From: Sphingobium sp. SCG-1
Lineage (GTDB): Bacteria; Pseudomonadota; Alphaproteobacteria; Sphingomonadales; Sphingomonadaceae
Direction of reading: 5' to 3'
Assembly: GCF_002953135.1 (NCBI RefSeq)
Contig: NZ_CP026372.1
Span: forward strand, 930,001-994,000
DNA: 64,000 nt
In this document: positions 7,851 to 17,036 of the stretch, piece after piece
Layout: every line of letters begins with the position of its first letter
How positions within the stretch are numbered: the first letter of the stretch is position 1
Position numbers and translations under genes: made by a program
Notes under the pieces: model-generated
The model's input: only the letters and a program-made list of their open reading frames with translations
Database searches by the model: none
Told to the model about the DNA's origin: nothing

Positions 7851-10247
7851 ATGATGGTATCAGTTCGCAAGTCGCAGAGGCAAGGTGTGCGATATTTCGC
7901 CACGGTATTGTTGGCATCTTCCGCCTTCTTTGCAGTACCTGCAGAGGCGTTCGCACAAGATGCGGTGAGAGCCGATCCGGACGCCTCTGGCACTGCCGAT
8001 GAGCGGACTGCGGATATCATCGTCACGGCAAACCGCACTACATCGCTTCTGTCAAAGACACCGATCGCAGTATCTGCAATTACTGCGGAGGGTCTGCGCG
8101 ACCAAGGCGTTACGGACCCAACCCGGTTGGCGGACGCGGTGCCGAACCTTGCCATCGATCGCGTTAACGGCAACGGCCTGCAGATTACGATCCGCGGTGT
8201 CTCAAGCAATGACGTGTCGGAAAAGGGCGATCCTTCCGCCGCATTTCTCTCCGACGGCATCTACATCGCACGGCCCCAGGCACAGGAAGTAAGCCTGTTC
8301 GATTTGGAGCGAGTCGAAGTTCTACGAGGACCGCAGGGCACATTGTACGGCCGCAACACGACCGCCGGCCTGATCAATGCCATTTCGGCGCACCCTAAAA
8401 GCACGTTCGAGGCATCCGCCGACTTCGTATACGGGAACTACGACACCATCCAGGCGACCGGAATGATCAACGTGCCCTTCGGCGACACTGTCGCGGTTCG
8501 AGGTGCAGTGAACTATAGTCGTCGCGATAGCTATCTCTTGAAGGGGGCATCGAGCCCATCGCTTGATCCTGGCAAGGAGGACCTCTCCTTTCGCCTCGGC
8601 GCCACATTCGATATTGGGGAGCGCGTGCGCCTTTACCTAAAGGGCGACTATAGCGAGATGAAGGGCAATCCGCAGAACGGCGTCGCCCTCGGTAACTTCT
8701 ACCGCATGCCGATCGGCGGCCCGCCCACCGGGCAGCGCGGCGTCATGCCGGTCTATCGTGCGGGCCGCACCTCTAGCGAGTATCGCACGCTCGGCTTCGC
8801 ACAGGCGAGCGAGGCCACCAGCGACAACAACACCTGGGGCATTCACGGCGAGCTTGACGTCGATCTGACCGACAATATCACTGCCACCTACCTTGGCTCC
8901 TATCGTGAGTTCAAGCGTGACGAGATTCAGCGCAGTTACGTCGGACTGCTGACGGCTGGCCCCTTTGCCGGACAATATCCCCTGAACGCGACCTTCGAGG
9001 GCGATTACGAGCAACAATCGCATGAGCTGCGGTTCGCCTATAGTTCGGATCGCTTGAAAGCGCAGGCGGGGGTCTACTATTTCCGTGAGGTATCTGATGT
9101 TGACTTCCTGCTCTTCGGAACGCGATTTTTTCGTCCTGGCCAGCGCGGTTATGTTTACGGCTTCTCGCAACATCCGACGATTTCAAAATCGCTAGGGGCT
9201 TTTGGTCAAGCGACATTCAGCATAACTGATACGCTGCGGCTGACCGGCGGCATTCGCTATACGCGCGACAACAAGTCGAGGGTCGGCGTCACCATCAACC
9301 ACGTCAACGTCGACGACCCGCTCGACTACACCACAGGCGTCCTGCCTGGCACCACCAATCCAGGCAGCCCCGCGACCGGGTTCCAGCCTGTCTCGGACTC
9401 GCTTAACAATGCGTCAGTCAAGTACAGCAAGATCACTTGGCGGGCGGGCCTCGAATATGACGTGGCGGATAGCAGTCTGCTCTATGCCACGGTATCAACC
9501 GGCTATAAGGCAGGCGGTTTCAACGAAGGCTGCCTTGCAGGCCAAACCAACTGCACAGCTCCCGTCCCAGCGTCGGCGCTCTTTTACAGGCCGGAGACGC
9601 TGACGTCCTACGAAGCCGGATTAAAGACAGCTCTGCTCGATCGAAAGCTCCGGCTGGCTGCTAGCGTGTTTCACTACGATTATTCAAACCTGCAACTCAG
9701 CCAGGTTTCTGCGACCTATTGTGGCGGACCATGTCTGGTCATCAGCAACGCCGGCAAAGCGAAGATCGATGGCGTCGAGCTTGAGATGGCGGCCCAGCCG
9801 AGTCCGCGCAACCGGTTCGACCTGTCGGTAAACTGGCTGAAGGCCCGATACACGGACTATCAGGTTACGCCCGGTGTCGAATTCTCGGGCGAGAAGCTGG
9901 ACAGGTCCCCGGAGTGGACGGCGACCGCTGGTTACTCCTATACTCTGCCTATTGGGGACGGCAGGCTTGAGCTGGGGGCACGTACCCGGATCAGCGACAG
10001 CTATCAGTTCGTCAGCACCGCTCTGCGCAACTTCTTTCGTCAGCCTTCCTTCACCAAGACTGATCTGACAGTCACCTATAACAGCCCCGACGACCGCTTC
10101 TATGTTCAGGGCTTCGCCAAGAACCTTGAAAACGCAACGACGCTAAGCAGCGTCTCGCTATCCGCCAGTTTCCCGGCATTTACCGACGGCCTCGCCTGGT
10201 TCGGAGACCCAAGGACTTATGGCGTCCGCGCAGGTTTCAAATTCTGA
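7851..10247 (+). CDS. TonB-dependent outer-membrane receptor
   Basis: A 798-residue receptor that would move a ligand across the outer membrane using TonB/ExbBD energy. I chose the ATG at 7851, after GGGGAGAGAAG, because it is followed at once by a typical signal peptide (basic start, hydrophobic core FATVLLASSAFFAVPAEAFA). The upstream start at 7773 would put 26 odd residues before it. The plug begins near ADIIVTANRT and has the usual LRGPQGTLYGRNTT motif. A beta-barrel with repeated aromatic-rich strands follows and ends in a terminal F (VRAGFKF). It heads an operon with the two deglycosidase subunits and a sugar-type MFS carrier, so a glycoside is the likely cargo. It is of the catabolic type common in sphingomonads. 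Confidence 0.92.
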   Translation: MMVSVRKSQRQGVRYFATVLLASSAFFAVPAEAFAQDAVRADPDASGTADERTADIIVTANRTTSLLSKTPIAVSAITAEGLRDQGVTDPTRLADAVPNLAIDRVNGNGLQITIRGVSSNDVSEKGDPSAAFLSDGIYIARPQAQEVSLFDLERVEVLRGPQGTLYGRNTTAGLINAISAHPKSTFEASADFVYGNYDTIQATGMINVPFGDTVAVRGAVNYSRRDSYLLKGASSPSLDPGKEDLSFRLGATFDIGERVRLYLKGDYSEMKGNPQNGVALGNFYRMPIGGPPTGQRGVMPVYRAGRTSSEYRTLGFAQASEATSDNNTWGIHGELDVDLTDNITATYLGSYREFKRDEIQRSYVGLLTAGPFAGQYPLNATFEGDYEQQSHELRFAYSSDRLKAQAGVYYFREVSDVDFLLFGTRFFRPGQRGYVYGFSQHPTISKSLGAFGQATFSITDTLRLTGGIRYTRDNKSRVGVTINHVNVDDPLDYTTGVLPGTTNPGSPATGFQPVSDSLNNASVKYSKITWRAGLEYDVADSSLLYATVSTGYKAGGFNEGCLAGQTNCTAPVPASALFYRPETLTSYEAGLKTALLDRKLRLAASVFHYDYSNLQLSQVSATYCGGPCLVISNAGKAKIDGVELEMAAQPSPRNRFDLSVNWLKARYTDYQVTPGVEFSGEKLDRSPEWTATAGYSYTLPIGDGRLELGARTRISDSYQFVSTALRNFFRQPSFTKTDLTVTYNSPDDRFYVQGFAKNLENATTLSSVSLSASFPAFTDGLAWFGDPRTYGVRAGFKF

Positions 10248-10294
10248 TCCGCCGATTGCCGACGCCAGCCATCCACTTCGGGGAAACTGCTATC

Positions 10295-10783
10295 ATGCCG
10301 AAAAAGGACCCTGCGATGAACGCCGAGCTACCAACTGCCAACAGGAACCAAGCCGACCGGGCCAAGCAAGGTATCGTCGTCTTCTCGCGTATTGCACAGC
10401 GTGACCTGTTCGTGTCGAACGTGATCGAGCAAGAGGAGGGCGGTTGGCGCATCATGATCCGCAACCCGTTCTACACCGGGACTCATCTTTCCACAGTGAG
10501 TTCCGTGAAGATCGCAGTGAACGGCCATCAGGTTTCCGACGCAAATACATTCATCGCGCTACGCGGACAACGGATTCCGGCCGCATATGCAAAGAACATG
10601 CACGAGATATGGTGGAGCATGGGCGAGGCTGCCGAGGTGTTTCTGACCGATCAGGAGCTGACTGACGTCTTGACCGACAAGAACCAGATCAATGTCGACA
10701 TCGATATGCGAACCACCTTTAGCTACGGCTTTCCTAACGACACGCTACCCTACCGGCTCACCGGTGAACTGGAGCTTCGCTGA
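10295..10783 (+). CDS. C-glycoside deglycosidase beta subunit-like protein (DUF6379)
   Basis: The family is known as the small subunit of bacterial C-glycoside deglycosidases (DfgB, CarC, DgpB types), which cleave the carbon-carbon bond between an aromatic ring and a 3-keto sugar. The 162-residue protein shows the family pattern NPFYTGTHLSTVSSVKIAVN (about 57-76, compare PYYRGxxLSxI...VDG), then a conserved Trp pair (EIWWSMGEAAEV) and a closing beta-rich part. Two starts are possible: 10295 (GGGGAA site) and 10316 (AAGGA site). The alpha-like subunit starts 1 base after its stop, as expected for a heteromeric complex. Activity on O- rather than C-glycosides is also possible. Confidence 0.75.
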   Translation: MPKKDPAMNAELPTANRNQADRAKQGIVVFSRIAQRDLFVSNVIEQEEGGWRIMIRNPFYTGTHLSTVSSVKIAVNGHQVSDANTFIALRGQRIPAAYAKNMHEIWWSMGEAAEVFLTDQELTDVLTDKNQINVDIDMRTTFSYGFPNDTLPYRLTGELELR

Positions 10784-10784
10784 C

Positions 10785-11582
10785 ATGAAACTTGGTCTTA
10801 GCCTCTACTCGTTCGGTGCCGATTTCCATGCTGGGAAAATCGATGTCTACCAAGCCATTCGCAAGGCAGCCGAGATGGGCTGCGATGGCGTGGAAATCAT
10901 CGCCGAGCAGCATATCCCCGGCTGGCCCAATCCCAATCTTGACGTCCTCAAGGCGATCCGAGAGTTGGTAACGTCGCTGGAGATGGAGATATTCTGCTTT
11001 AGCTGCTATTTTGGGACGAACATTCGCAGCGACCGTCCGCAGACTTTCGAAGAGATGGTCGACAACGCCAAGCGAATGATCGCGCTGACGTCGTATCTGG
11101 GCGCTCCGATCATGCGTCCTGCCTTCAATGCCGAACCGGTTGGTCAGCTTATCGATTTCGTGAACGCCGTCCTTCCTACACTTGAGGAATATGGGGTGAT
11201 CTGGGGCGTCGAGTTGCACGCGCCGCATCCGCCGTCCTATTATCAGGAAGCACTTGAGACAGTCGAATCCCCATGGTTTCGGCTCGTGCCTGACTTCTCT
11301 TGCTGGCAGGGCCCCAATGCGCCTGGCCAAATTCAGACTAACGACCTGTCGACCTTTGAGCCTCTGCTCAAATATACAGTTCACTGTCACGCCAAGGCAC
11401 ACATGTTCGATGCGAACGGTGAGGAACCCAACACGCCCTACAAGGAACTGCTGGGCATGTTGAAGGACTATGGTTTCGAAGGCTCAGTCGCCGGTGAATA
11501 TGAGGGGTGGATCATCGCCTACCAGCCGTCCGAGCAGCCAACGAAAGTGCTGTTCGACCTGCTGGAAAGATACGGTCGATAA
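10785..11582 (+). CDS. sugar isomerase-like TIM barrel, probable C-glycoside deglycosidase alpha subunit
   Basis: A 265-residue xylose-isomerase-like TIM barrel with a metal site at E143 (GVELHAP), D170 (PDFSCW), H200/H202/H206 (VHCHAKAH) and E238 (GEYEGW). In known C-deglycosidases such a subunit binds Mn and carries the catalytic His, and it works only with the DUF6379 partner, which is the gene directly upstream with a 1-base gap. The ATG at 10785 is the natural start. An earlier in-frame ATG would overlap the partner by about 90 bases. The pairing is strong evidence for the complex. The substrate is not readable, and a 3-keto-O-glycoside lyase is the main alternative. Confidence 0.75.
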   Translation: MKLGLSLYSFGADFHAGKIDVYQAIRKAAEMGCDGVEIIAEQHIPGWPNPNLDVLKAIRELVTSLEMEIFCFSCYFGTNIRSDRPQTFEEMVDNAKRMIALTSYLGAPIMRPAFNAEPVGQLIDFVNAVLPTLEEYGVIWGVELHAPHPPSYYQEALETVESPWFRLVPDFSCWQGPNAPGQIQTNDLSTFEPLLKYTVHCHAKAHMFDANGEEPNTPYKELLGMLKDYGFEGSVAGEYEGWIIAYQPSEQPTKVLFDLLERYGR

Positions 11583-11608
11583 CTGTCTCCGTTACGTAAG
11601 GAATAGCG

Positions 11609-12889
11609 ATGTCTGTCACCTCGCAAACGGCTTTTCCCGGTCCGGATACCTTTGCGGGCGCGGTGGCATCGCCCGGTCTGCGCGAGCTGCGGCTCGTCGG
11701 CCTTTTGACCACGCTTTTCGTCACCGCAGGGGTATTGTTTCTCTTCTGGACAGTGCTTCAGTCGATTTTCCTGGCGCTGCAGGTGCAACGGATCGATCGC
11801 GACGGCGCGGCGGCCGGACTTGCCTTGGTGATTGGTGTCGGCGCGATCGGCGCCCTTGTCTCGGCCCCAATCGCGGGATCGTTGAGCGATCGCACCCGTA
11901 CCCGGATCGGCGGTCGGGCGCCCTGGATGCTTGGCGGCGCAGCCGCTACGTTCGTTCTGGCGATATTGCTCGCCCGCGCGACCACCATCACTGAACTCAT
12001 GATCTACTGGCTGCTGATACAGGCCAGCACCAATTTTATCTTCACACCATTAATGGTGCACATCCCCGAGCGAGTGCCTGTAGCGCGCCGGGGTGTCTTC
12101 TCGGCGGCTATCGGAATGGCTAACCTGATGGGCATCCTTCTAGGACAGGTGCTCGGCGCGTCTTTCGCACAGGAGCTATTCCTCGGCTATGTCGTCGCGA
12201 GCATTGTCATGGCGATGGCCGTTTTTACGTTTGTGGCGGTCAACCGGCGCTCGAACATCGGCGTTCCACGGCCGCCCTTTAATTTGAGCACCATCCTGGG
12301 CTCCTTCTGGGTTAATCCCGTCAAATATCCTGCCTTTGGATGGACTTTCCTGGGACGGTTCCTTTTCCTCACCGGGTTCTTCCCACTGAAAGTGTACCTG
12401 CTCTACATCCTTCAGGACTTTATCGGCTTCGGCCTGAAGGCTGTGGGATCGCTGCCCGCCGTCGGCCTTGCGGCCATGGTGGGTGCTGCTGTCGGAACGC
12501 CGCTGGCGGGCTGGCTCAGCGACCGATTGAATGTCACACGCCCGCTGATCTATCTGTGCTCGGCGATAATGGTTGGTGCCATGTTGGTGCCGCTGATTTT
12601 CCCGACCTACACTGGAATGCTGGTGTACAGCTTCCTCGTCGGAGCAGGCTTCGGCGGGTTCGCGTCAGTCGATTACGTACTTATCACAAAGGTGCTTCCC
12701 TCGCAGGATGATGCAGGCAAGGATCTCGGCATCATCAACATGACAACCACGCTGTCACAGACGTTGGGCGTGGGCCTCGCCGGCGCAATTGTCAGCATGG
12801 TGGGCAGCTATGCCGCTTTGTTCGTGATGGGCATCATCTTCGTCGTGCTCGGAACCACTTGCATAGCCTTCATTCGGGGCGTGCGCTGA
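11609..12889 (+). CDS. MFS transporter of sugar/glycoside type
   Basis: A 426-residue inner-membrane carrier with about 12 predicted helices. The loop between helices 2 and 3 reads SDRTRTRIGGRAPWML (about 90-105). That is the signature of the MFS branch of glycoside, sucrose and glucuronide symporters (DRTRTRxGRRxPW), rather than of aromatic-acid carriers. A second motif, GWLSDRLN, marks the half-repeat. The start follows AAGGAATAGCG. It closes the TonB-deglycosidase operon, so it probably imports the glycoside, or its 3-keto form, into the cytoplasm. The gene converges with the GMC oxidoreductase, with 46 bases between the stops. Confidence 0.85.
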   Translation: MSVTSQTAFPGPDTFAGAVASPGLRELRLVGLLTTLFVTAGVLFLFWTVLQSIFLALQVQRIDRDGAAAGLALVIGVGAIGALVSAPIAGSLSDRTRTRIGGRAPWMLGGAAATFVLAILLARATTITELMIYWLLIQASTNFIFTPLMVHIPERVPVARRGVFSAAIGMANLMGILLGQVLGASFAQELFLGYVVASIVMAMAVFTFVAVNRRSNIGVPRPPFNLSTILGSFWVNPVKYPAFGWTFLGRFLFLTGFFPLKVYLLYILQDFIGFGLKAVGSLPAVGLAAMVGAAVGTPLAGWLSDRLNVTRPLIYLCSAIMVGAMLVPLIFPTYTGMLVYSFLVGAGFGGFASVDYVLITKVLPSQDDAGKDLGIINMTTTLSQTLGVGLAGAIVSMVGSYAALFVMGIIFVVLGTTCIAFIRGVR

Positions 12890-12935
12890 ACGGGCGCTCC
12901 GAGCTGTAAGTCTTGCCATCCCTGATGCTGCGGTT

Positions 12936-14552
12936 TTAGTCTTTTGCGAGGATCAGGTCGGATGCCCGCTGGCCGATAGCCATCGCGGGTCCGTTGGTAT
13001 TTCCGGAAACCGGGGTGGGCATGATCGAGCAGTCGACCACACGAAGGCGCCCGATCCCATGAACTCGGCAGGCATCGTCAACGACAGACGTTAGTGGATC
13101 GGTTCCCATCGAGCAGGTGCCGGTGCCGTGCAGACCCGGATCTACCATGGTGTGAAGCTGTTCCAGAATCTCGCTGTCGCTTTGAATCTGCGCGCCGGGC
13201 TGTCGCTCTTTGCCCACGTAATGTGCGAGCGGCGGTGCTCCAGCCCATCTGCGCAACATCTTCACCAGTTCGAGCGCTTTGCGGCGGTCCACCTCCTCGC
13301 TCCAGAATCGCGGATCAACAATTGGCGCTGCCCGAAAATCGGCACTTTCTAGTTGAACAGTGCCGCGCCCCTTTGGCCGCAGATGGAAGCCTGCAAAAGT
13401 GATGCCCGGCTTCTCGGATATCGGACTTCCCGGATTGGCCGCCATCTCCGTGACCGTACGCATCGCAAAAGGCGATGCGGCAAGCTGCATATCGGGCCAA
13501 TCCGAAGGCTCGCCGTCGCTGGACACCATCGCGGTGATCGGCAGGCCGACCCGCGCAAGCGGCCCCGTGCCGGTGAGAAAGTAACGCAAAGCATTGCGCG
13601 GCAGTCGCCAACTACGAAATTCGCGGTTAAGGCCGGGATCGTTGGTGAGATCGTACGAAATCCCGAGCTTCTGATGATCGCACCAGTTTTCGCCCACGGT
13701 CGGCAGGTTTCGCAGGACTGGAATGCCATGTTGCGCCAGATGCGCGCCGGGGCCGACACCTGACAGCATCAGTAACTGGGGCGACCGGTAAACGCCTGCA
13801 GAGAGGATGATTTCGCGTCGGGCGGTGAACCGCTTCGCCTCACCGTTGATCTCGCACTCGATGGCGGTAGCTATCCCGTCTTCAATCACGACGCGTTTCG
13901 CCATGCAATCCGTCAGGATCGAAAGGTTGGGCCGGCTCCGCACCGGAGCCAGAAACGCTTCATAGGCGGAGGCGCGCTGGCCCTTGCGGTCGACGGTGTA
14001 TTGGGTCCGGCCTACGACTTCCCGTTCAGGCGTGTTGATGTCGTCAGTCCACACCGCGCCGGTTTCCCCCGCCGCCGTGACGATGGCATCGAAGACTTTC
14101 GCCCGATATGTGGATTGGGTAATCTGTAGCGGACCATTGTGTCCACGCGATATATCTGCCCTGTCACAACGGTAATCCTCGATTTCGCGGTAGGCGGCAC
14201 GGATCGAGGTCCAGCCCCAGGAATGCAGACCAAGGTCACGCCAGTTGTCGAAGTCCCGTGGCTGTCCGCGCAGATACCACATGCCGTTGACCGCAGATGA
14301 TCCGCCCAATCCTCGGCCGTAGCTATGGCGCTCAGGGCCACGCCCTTCCTGAGGCGTGACAGGGAAAAAGGAGAAATAATCCGGATTTCCCATGATCTTG
14401 GCAAAGCCCGCGGCCATCTTGATGAAGATGCTCTGGTTGGTGCCACCCGCTTCGACGAGCAACACGCGGTTCGCGGGATCATCGCTAAGCCGCCGCGCCA
14501 CCACGCAACCAGAGGAGCCCGCACCGACGATAATATAGTCGAACTCGTCCAC
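12936..14552 (-). CDS. GMC-family FAD-dependent oxidoreductase (choline/alcohol dehydrogenase type)
   Basis: Members oxidise alcohols or sugars with FAD. I begin at the GTG at 14552 (VDEFDYIIVGAGSSG), which gives 538 residues, the usual family length. The ATG at 14624 would overlap wrbA and add 24 unusual residues. The ADP-binding GAGSSG is at about 11-16. GRGLGGSSAVNGM matches GMC signature 1, and the C-terminal region has the active-site LHGTGTCSMG and GNTNGPAMAIG. It follows wrbA by 16 bases in the mhpC operon. Known C-glycoside 3-oxidases (CarA) are also GMC flavoenzymes, so it could supply the 3-keto sugar. An aryl-alcohol dehydrogenase role is equally open. Confidence 0.87.
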   Translation of the reverse strand: MDEFDYIIVGAGSSGCVVARRLSDDPANRVLLVEAGGTNQSIFIKMAAGFAKIMGNPDYFSFFPVTPQEGRGPERHSYGRGLGGSSAVNGMWYLRGQPRDFDNWRDLGLHSWGWTSIRAAYREIEDYRCDRADISRGHNGPLQITQSTYRAKVFDAIVTAAGETGAVWTDDINTPEREVVGRTQYTVDRKGQRASAYEAFLAPVRSRPNLSILTDCMAKRVVIEDGIATAIECEINGEAKRFTARREIILSAGVYRSPQLLMLSGVGPGAHLAQHGIPVLRNLPTVGENWCDHQKLGISYDLTNDPGLNREFRSWRLPRNALRYFLTGTGPLARVGLPITAMVSSDGEPSDWPDMQLAASPFAMRTVTEMAANPGSPISEKPGITFAGFHLRPKGRGTVQLESADFRAAPIVDPRFWSEEVDRRKALELVKMLRRWAGAPPLAHYVGKERQPGAQIQSDSEILEQLHTMVDPGLHGTGTCSMGTDPLTSVVDDACRVHGIGRLRVVDCSIMPTPVSGNTNGPAMAIGQRASDLILAKD

Positions 14553-14568
14553 TGGTTTTGATCCGGCT

Positions 14569-15168
14569 TCAGGCCGCGAGCTTGGCTGCGAGCCGGGCCA
14601 CGAGTTCGCCCTGATGACGCGCACCGTCCAGTTCGTTTGCTGAGGGCTGCCGTTCGCCCTTGCTACCAGCGATCGTCGTTGCGCCGTAGGGTGACGTGCC
14701 GGTCACTTCGTCGAGCCGCATTTGGCCGGAGAAGCTGTAGGGTAAGCCAGTGACCACCATGCCCAGGTGCAGCATATTGGTGATTAAGGAGAACAGCGTC
14801 GTTTCCTGGCCGCCATGCTGGGTCGCGGTGGAAACGAAAGCACTTCCCAATTTACCGTTCAGCGCGCCACGCGCCCATAACGGCCCAGTCTGGTCCAGGA
14901 ACGCTGCCATTTGCGACGGAAGGCGGCCATAGCGCGTTGGCACGCCGAAGATGATGGCATCATAGTCGGGTAGTTCGTCCACAGTGCAGATGGGTGCCGC
15001 TTGCTCGGTCTTGAAGTGTGCCGCCGCGGCGACTTCGGCCGGTGCAGTCTCCGGAACTCGCTTAACCAACGCTTCCGCGCCGCCCGCGCGAACGCCTTCG
15101 GCAATGGCGTCGGCCATGGTTTCAATATGGCCATAGCTTGAATAATAGAGAACCAGAACACGAGTCAT
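14569..15168 (-). CDS. wrbA: WrbA-type NAD(P)H:quinone oxidoreductase
   Basis: An FMN flavodoxin-fold enzyme that reduces quinones by two electrons and so avoids semiquinone radicals. The 199-residue protein has the FMN phosphate loop YYSSYGHIETMA near the N-terminus, GVPTRYGRLPSQM in the middle and TGTSPYGATT near the C-terminus, all typical of WrbA. The start at 15168 follows GGGGAAGATCTA. Placed between the catechol dioxygenase gene and the GMC gene, it probably protects against quinones formed from catechol intermediates. The pathway role is inferred from the neighbours. Confidence 0.9.
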   Translation of the reverse strand: MTRVLVLYYSSYGHIETMADAIAEGVRAGGAEALVKRVPETAPAEVAAAAHFKTEQAAPICTVDELPDYDAIIFGVPTRYGRLPSQMAAFLDQTGPLWARGALNGKLGSAFVSTATQHGGQETTLFSLITNMLHLGMVVTGLPYSFSGQMRLDEVTGTSPYGATTIAGSKGERQPSANELDGARHQGELVARLAAKLAA

Positions 15169-15183
15169 TAGATCTTCCCCAAG

Positions 15184-16125
15184 TCAAATTGCCGCTTCGG
15201 CGGTGGCGATTCCCATTCCAGCATTCCATTGCGGAATGGCATGATAGAGAATGTGGTGTGGTATGAAGGGGCCTATGGCGCTCATTGCTGCATAAGCGGC
15301 GACCCAGCTGCGGACTTCATGTCCGCCGCAGCCCGCAATTCCGGTGAGCTGTTCTTCGCTCAACTCGCCGACTGTATCGAAATCCGCGAGCGCCATCTGG
15401 GCCATAAACGCCATGTCCCAATCTGGAGCCAGCGGCGTTGCCTTGCCTTCGCCGCGCGCCATTTTACGAGCGGTTTCGAAGTTAGCCTCTTCACGTGCAC
15501 GGCGCGCCTCGATCGGGGGATTGCGCCCAGCGATAAGCATCTCGGCGATTGGCGGCGGCGCTGTCTCGATCCTCGGGATCGGAGGATCGTGAGACAAGCC
15601 GCCAGACCCGAGGATGAGCACGCGCTTGCCGAGCCCAGCGGCCCAGCGACCGACCGATTCACCGAGCCGCCGGACTTGACGCATCGAGGGCAATGGTGGA
15701 CCAGCGCAGTTAATATGAATGGGCAGCACCGGCCAGGCGTCAACCCTGCCGCCCAGCAGGACAAGCAATTGCGCAAACCCGTGATCGGCCTGCAACCGAT
15801 ACGACATCGCGACGTCAACATCCTCCCCGTGTAGCGATTCGATGCAGTTGATCGCCAGCGCTTCAGGCACGTCGAACGCGCCCTCGCCAATGTCATAGTC
15901 ACCGATCGCTTCCGCACGGATGCCGACGGTGAAAGGCGGCATCATATCGTAAAACACACCCTTGAAATGGTCGGGAGCGAACTGGATCACGAGTTCCGGA
16001 TCGAATGCTTGAACTTCTTCACCTAGCGCACGAAACGCTGCGCGCACCTCGGCATCCACAGAAGGGTCTGCATCGACATGGTCCATCAGCGGCGTATGCG
16101 ATGCGCAGATCATACGAATGGTCAT
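15184..16125 (-). CDS. mhpB: 2,3-dihydroxyphenylpropionate 1,2-dioxygenase (class III extradiol, MhpB)
   Basis: This Fe(II) enzyme opens the ring of 3-(2,3-dihydroxyphenyl)propionate or a related catechol by meta cleavage. The protein has 313 residues, against 314 in E. coli MhpB as I recall it, and aligns along its length. The LigB-fold residues fall at the E. coli positions: H10 (ASHTPL), H53 (APDHFKG), H115 (QADHGFAQ) and H179 (SGGLSHDP). The C-terminal HEVRSWVAAYAAMSA block is also conserved. It lies 9 bases after mhpC and 15 bases before wrbA. The match to MhpB is strong, but the natural substrate could be a substituted catechol. Confidence 0.92.
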   Translation of the reverse strand: MTIRMICASHTPLMDHVDADPSVDAEVRAAFRALGEEVQAFDPELVIQFAPDHFKGVFYDMMPPFTVGIRAEAIGDYDIGEGAFDVPEALAINCIESLHGEDVDVAMSYRLQADHGFAQLLVLLGGRVDAWPVLPIHINCAGPPLPSMRQVRRLGESVGRWAAGLGKRVLILGSGGLSHDPPIPRIETAPPPIAEMLIAGRNPPIEARRAREEANFETARKMARGEGKATPLAPDWDMAFMAQMALADFDTVGELSEEQLTGIAGCGGHEVRSWVAAYAAMSAIGPFIPHHILYHAIPQWNAGMGIATAEAAI

Positions 16126-16134
16126 CAGGGACGC

Positions 16135-17007
16135 TCAAGCCGGAGCGAGTGCGTGAGTGCGCAGGAATTCGATGTGAAGTCGGTTGAACTCGTCGGCCTT
16201 CTCCCACTGTGGCCAGTGCGCACAATCATCCATTACGACCAGCGGCCGGGCATTCGGGATTGCCGCTACAAAGCGTTCGCCGGTAGCGATAGGGGCAGTC
16301 GGGTCGTGGTCGGTCCAGATCACCAGAGTGGGAGCTGTAATGCGCGACAGACTTTCATCAGTCAGCACGTTGCGCATGCGGATATCCATGTGCTGCAGGC
16401 ACAGAATATGTTCCATTGCCTTGACGAAGCCTGGCTGAGTGTAGATTCCGAGACGCAACTCGATCAGATCTTCGGTGACCCGTGCCGGATCATTCATCAG
16501 CCACTCGAGCCGCGCACGAACCGTCTCATAGCTCGCGTCCGCGACCGCCTTCATCGTTACGTTGTAGACGCGTTCCATCACTTTTGGATCGGTGTTCAGG
16601 CCGCCGGCGGTGTTCAACGTCAGCGAGGCGGTGCGTTCCGGATGGTCAATTGCAAATTGCGCTGCGATCCAGCCGCCCAGAGACTCTCCATGGACATGAA
16701 TACGCTCAAGGCCCAACGCATCGCAAAAATCGAGCAGATGCCGCACATAATGCCGGATCTCGTAGTTGTGGTCCGGCTTATCGCTGTATCCATGCCCGAT
16801 CATATCGAGTGCGATGGTCCGCCAATGCTCAGCGTGCGGCAGGATATTGCGCGTGAATGCCTCAAGGTGCCCGCCCGTTCCAGGGATGAACACAACCGCC
16901 TCGCGCGCGGTGCCATCGCCCGCTTCGATGTAGCGAGTGCGGATGGAGCCAGCCTGAACATGTCCCAACCGGATCGTTCCCACCGCTATTTCCGGCCAAA
17001 GAAACAT
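16135..17007 (-). CDS. mhpC: meta-cleavage product hydrolase (alpha/beta hydrolase, MhpC type)
   Basis: The enzyme cleaves the C-C bond of the ring-fission product, releasing a carboxylic acid (succinate in the mhp route) and 2-hydroxypenta-2,4-dienoate. I use the ATG at 17007, with AGGGAGAAG before it, because the in-frame ATG at 17043 lies inside the palindrome at 17037-17048. The 290-residue protein has the oxyanion region IPGTGGH, the nucleophile elbow HGESLGG (Ser109), an acid in WTDHDPTAP and a late His in DDCAHWPQW. It is first in the mhpC-mhpB-wrbA-GMC operon and diverges from the GntR gene. Confidence 0.88.
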   Translation of the reverse strand: MFLWPEIAVGTIRLGHVQAGSIRTRYIEAGDGTAREAVVFIPGTGGHLEAFTRNILPHAEHWRTIALDMIGHGYSDKPDHNYEIRHYVRHLLDFCDALGLERIHVHGESLGGWIAAQFAIDHPERTASLTLNTAGGLNTDPKVMERVYNVTMKAVADASYETVRARLEWLMNDPARVTEDLIELRLGIYTQPGFVKAMEHILCLQHMDIRMRNVLTDESLSRITAPTLVIWTDHDPTAPIATGERFVAAIPNARPLVVMDDCAHWPQWEKADEFNRLHIEFLRTHALAPA

Positions 17008-17036
17008 TCGATCTTCTCCCTGTGATTCGATGTATA

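Noticed and set aside
16078..17025. Plus-strand frame of 315 codons opposite mhpC
   Set aside because: Antisense shadow of mhpC, which has an intact catalytic Ser and operon context.
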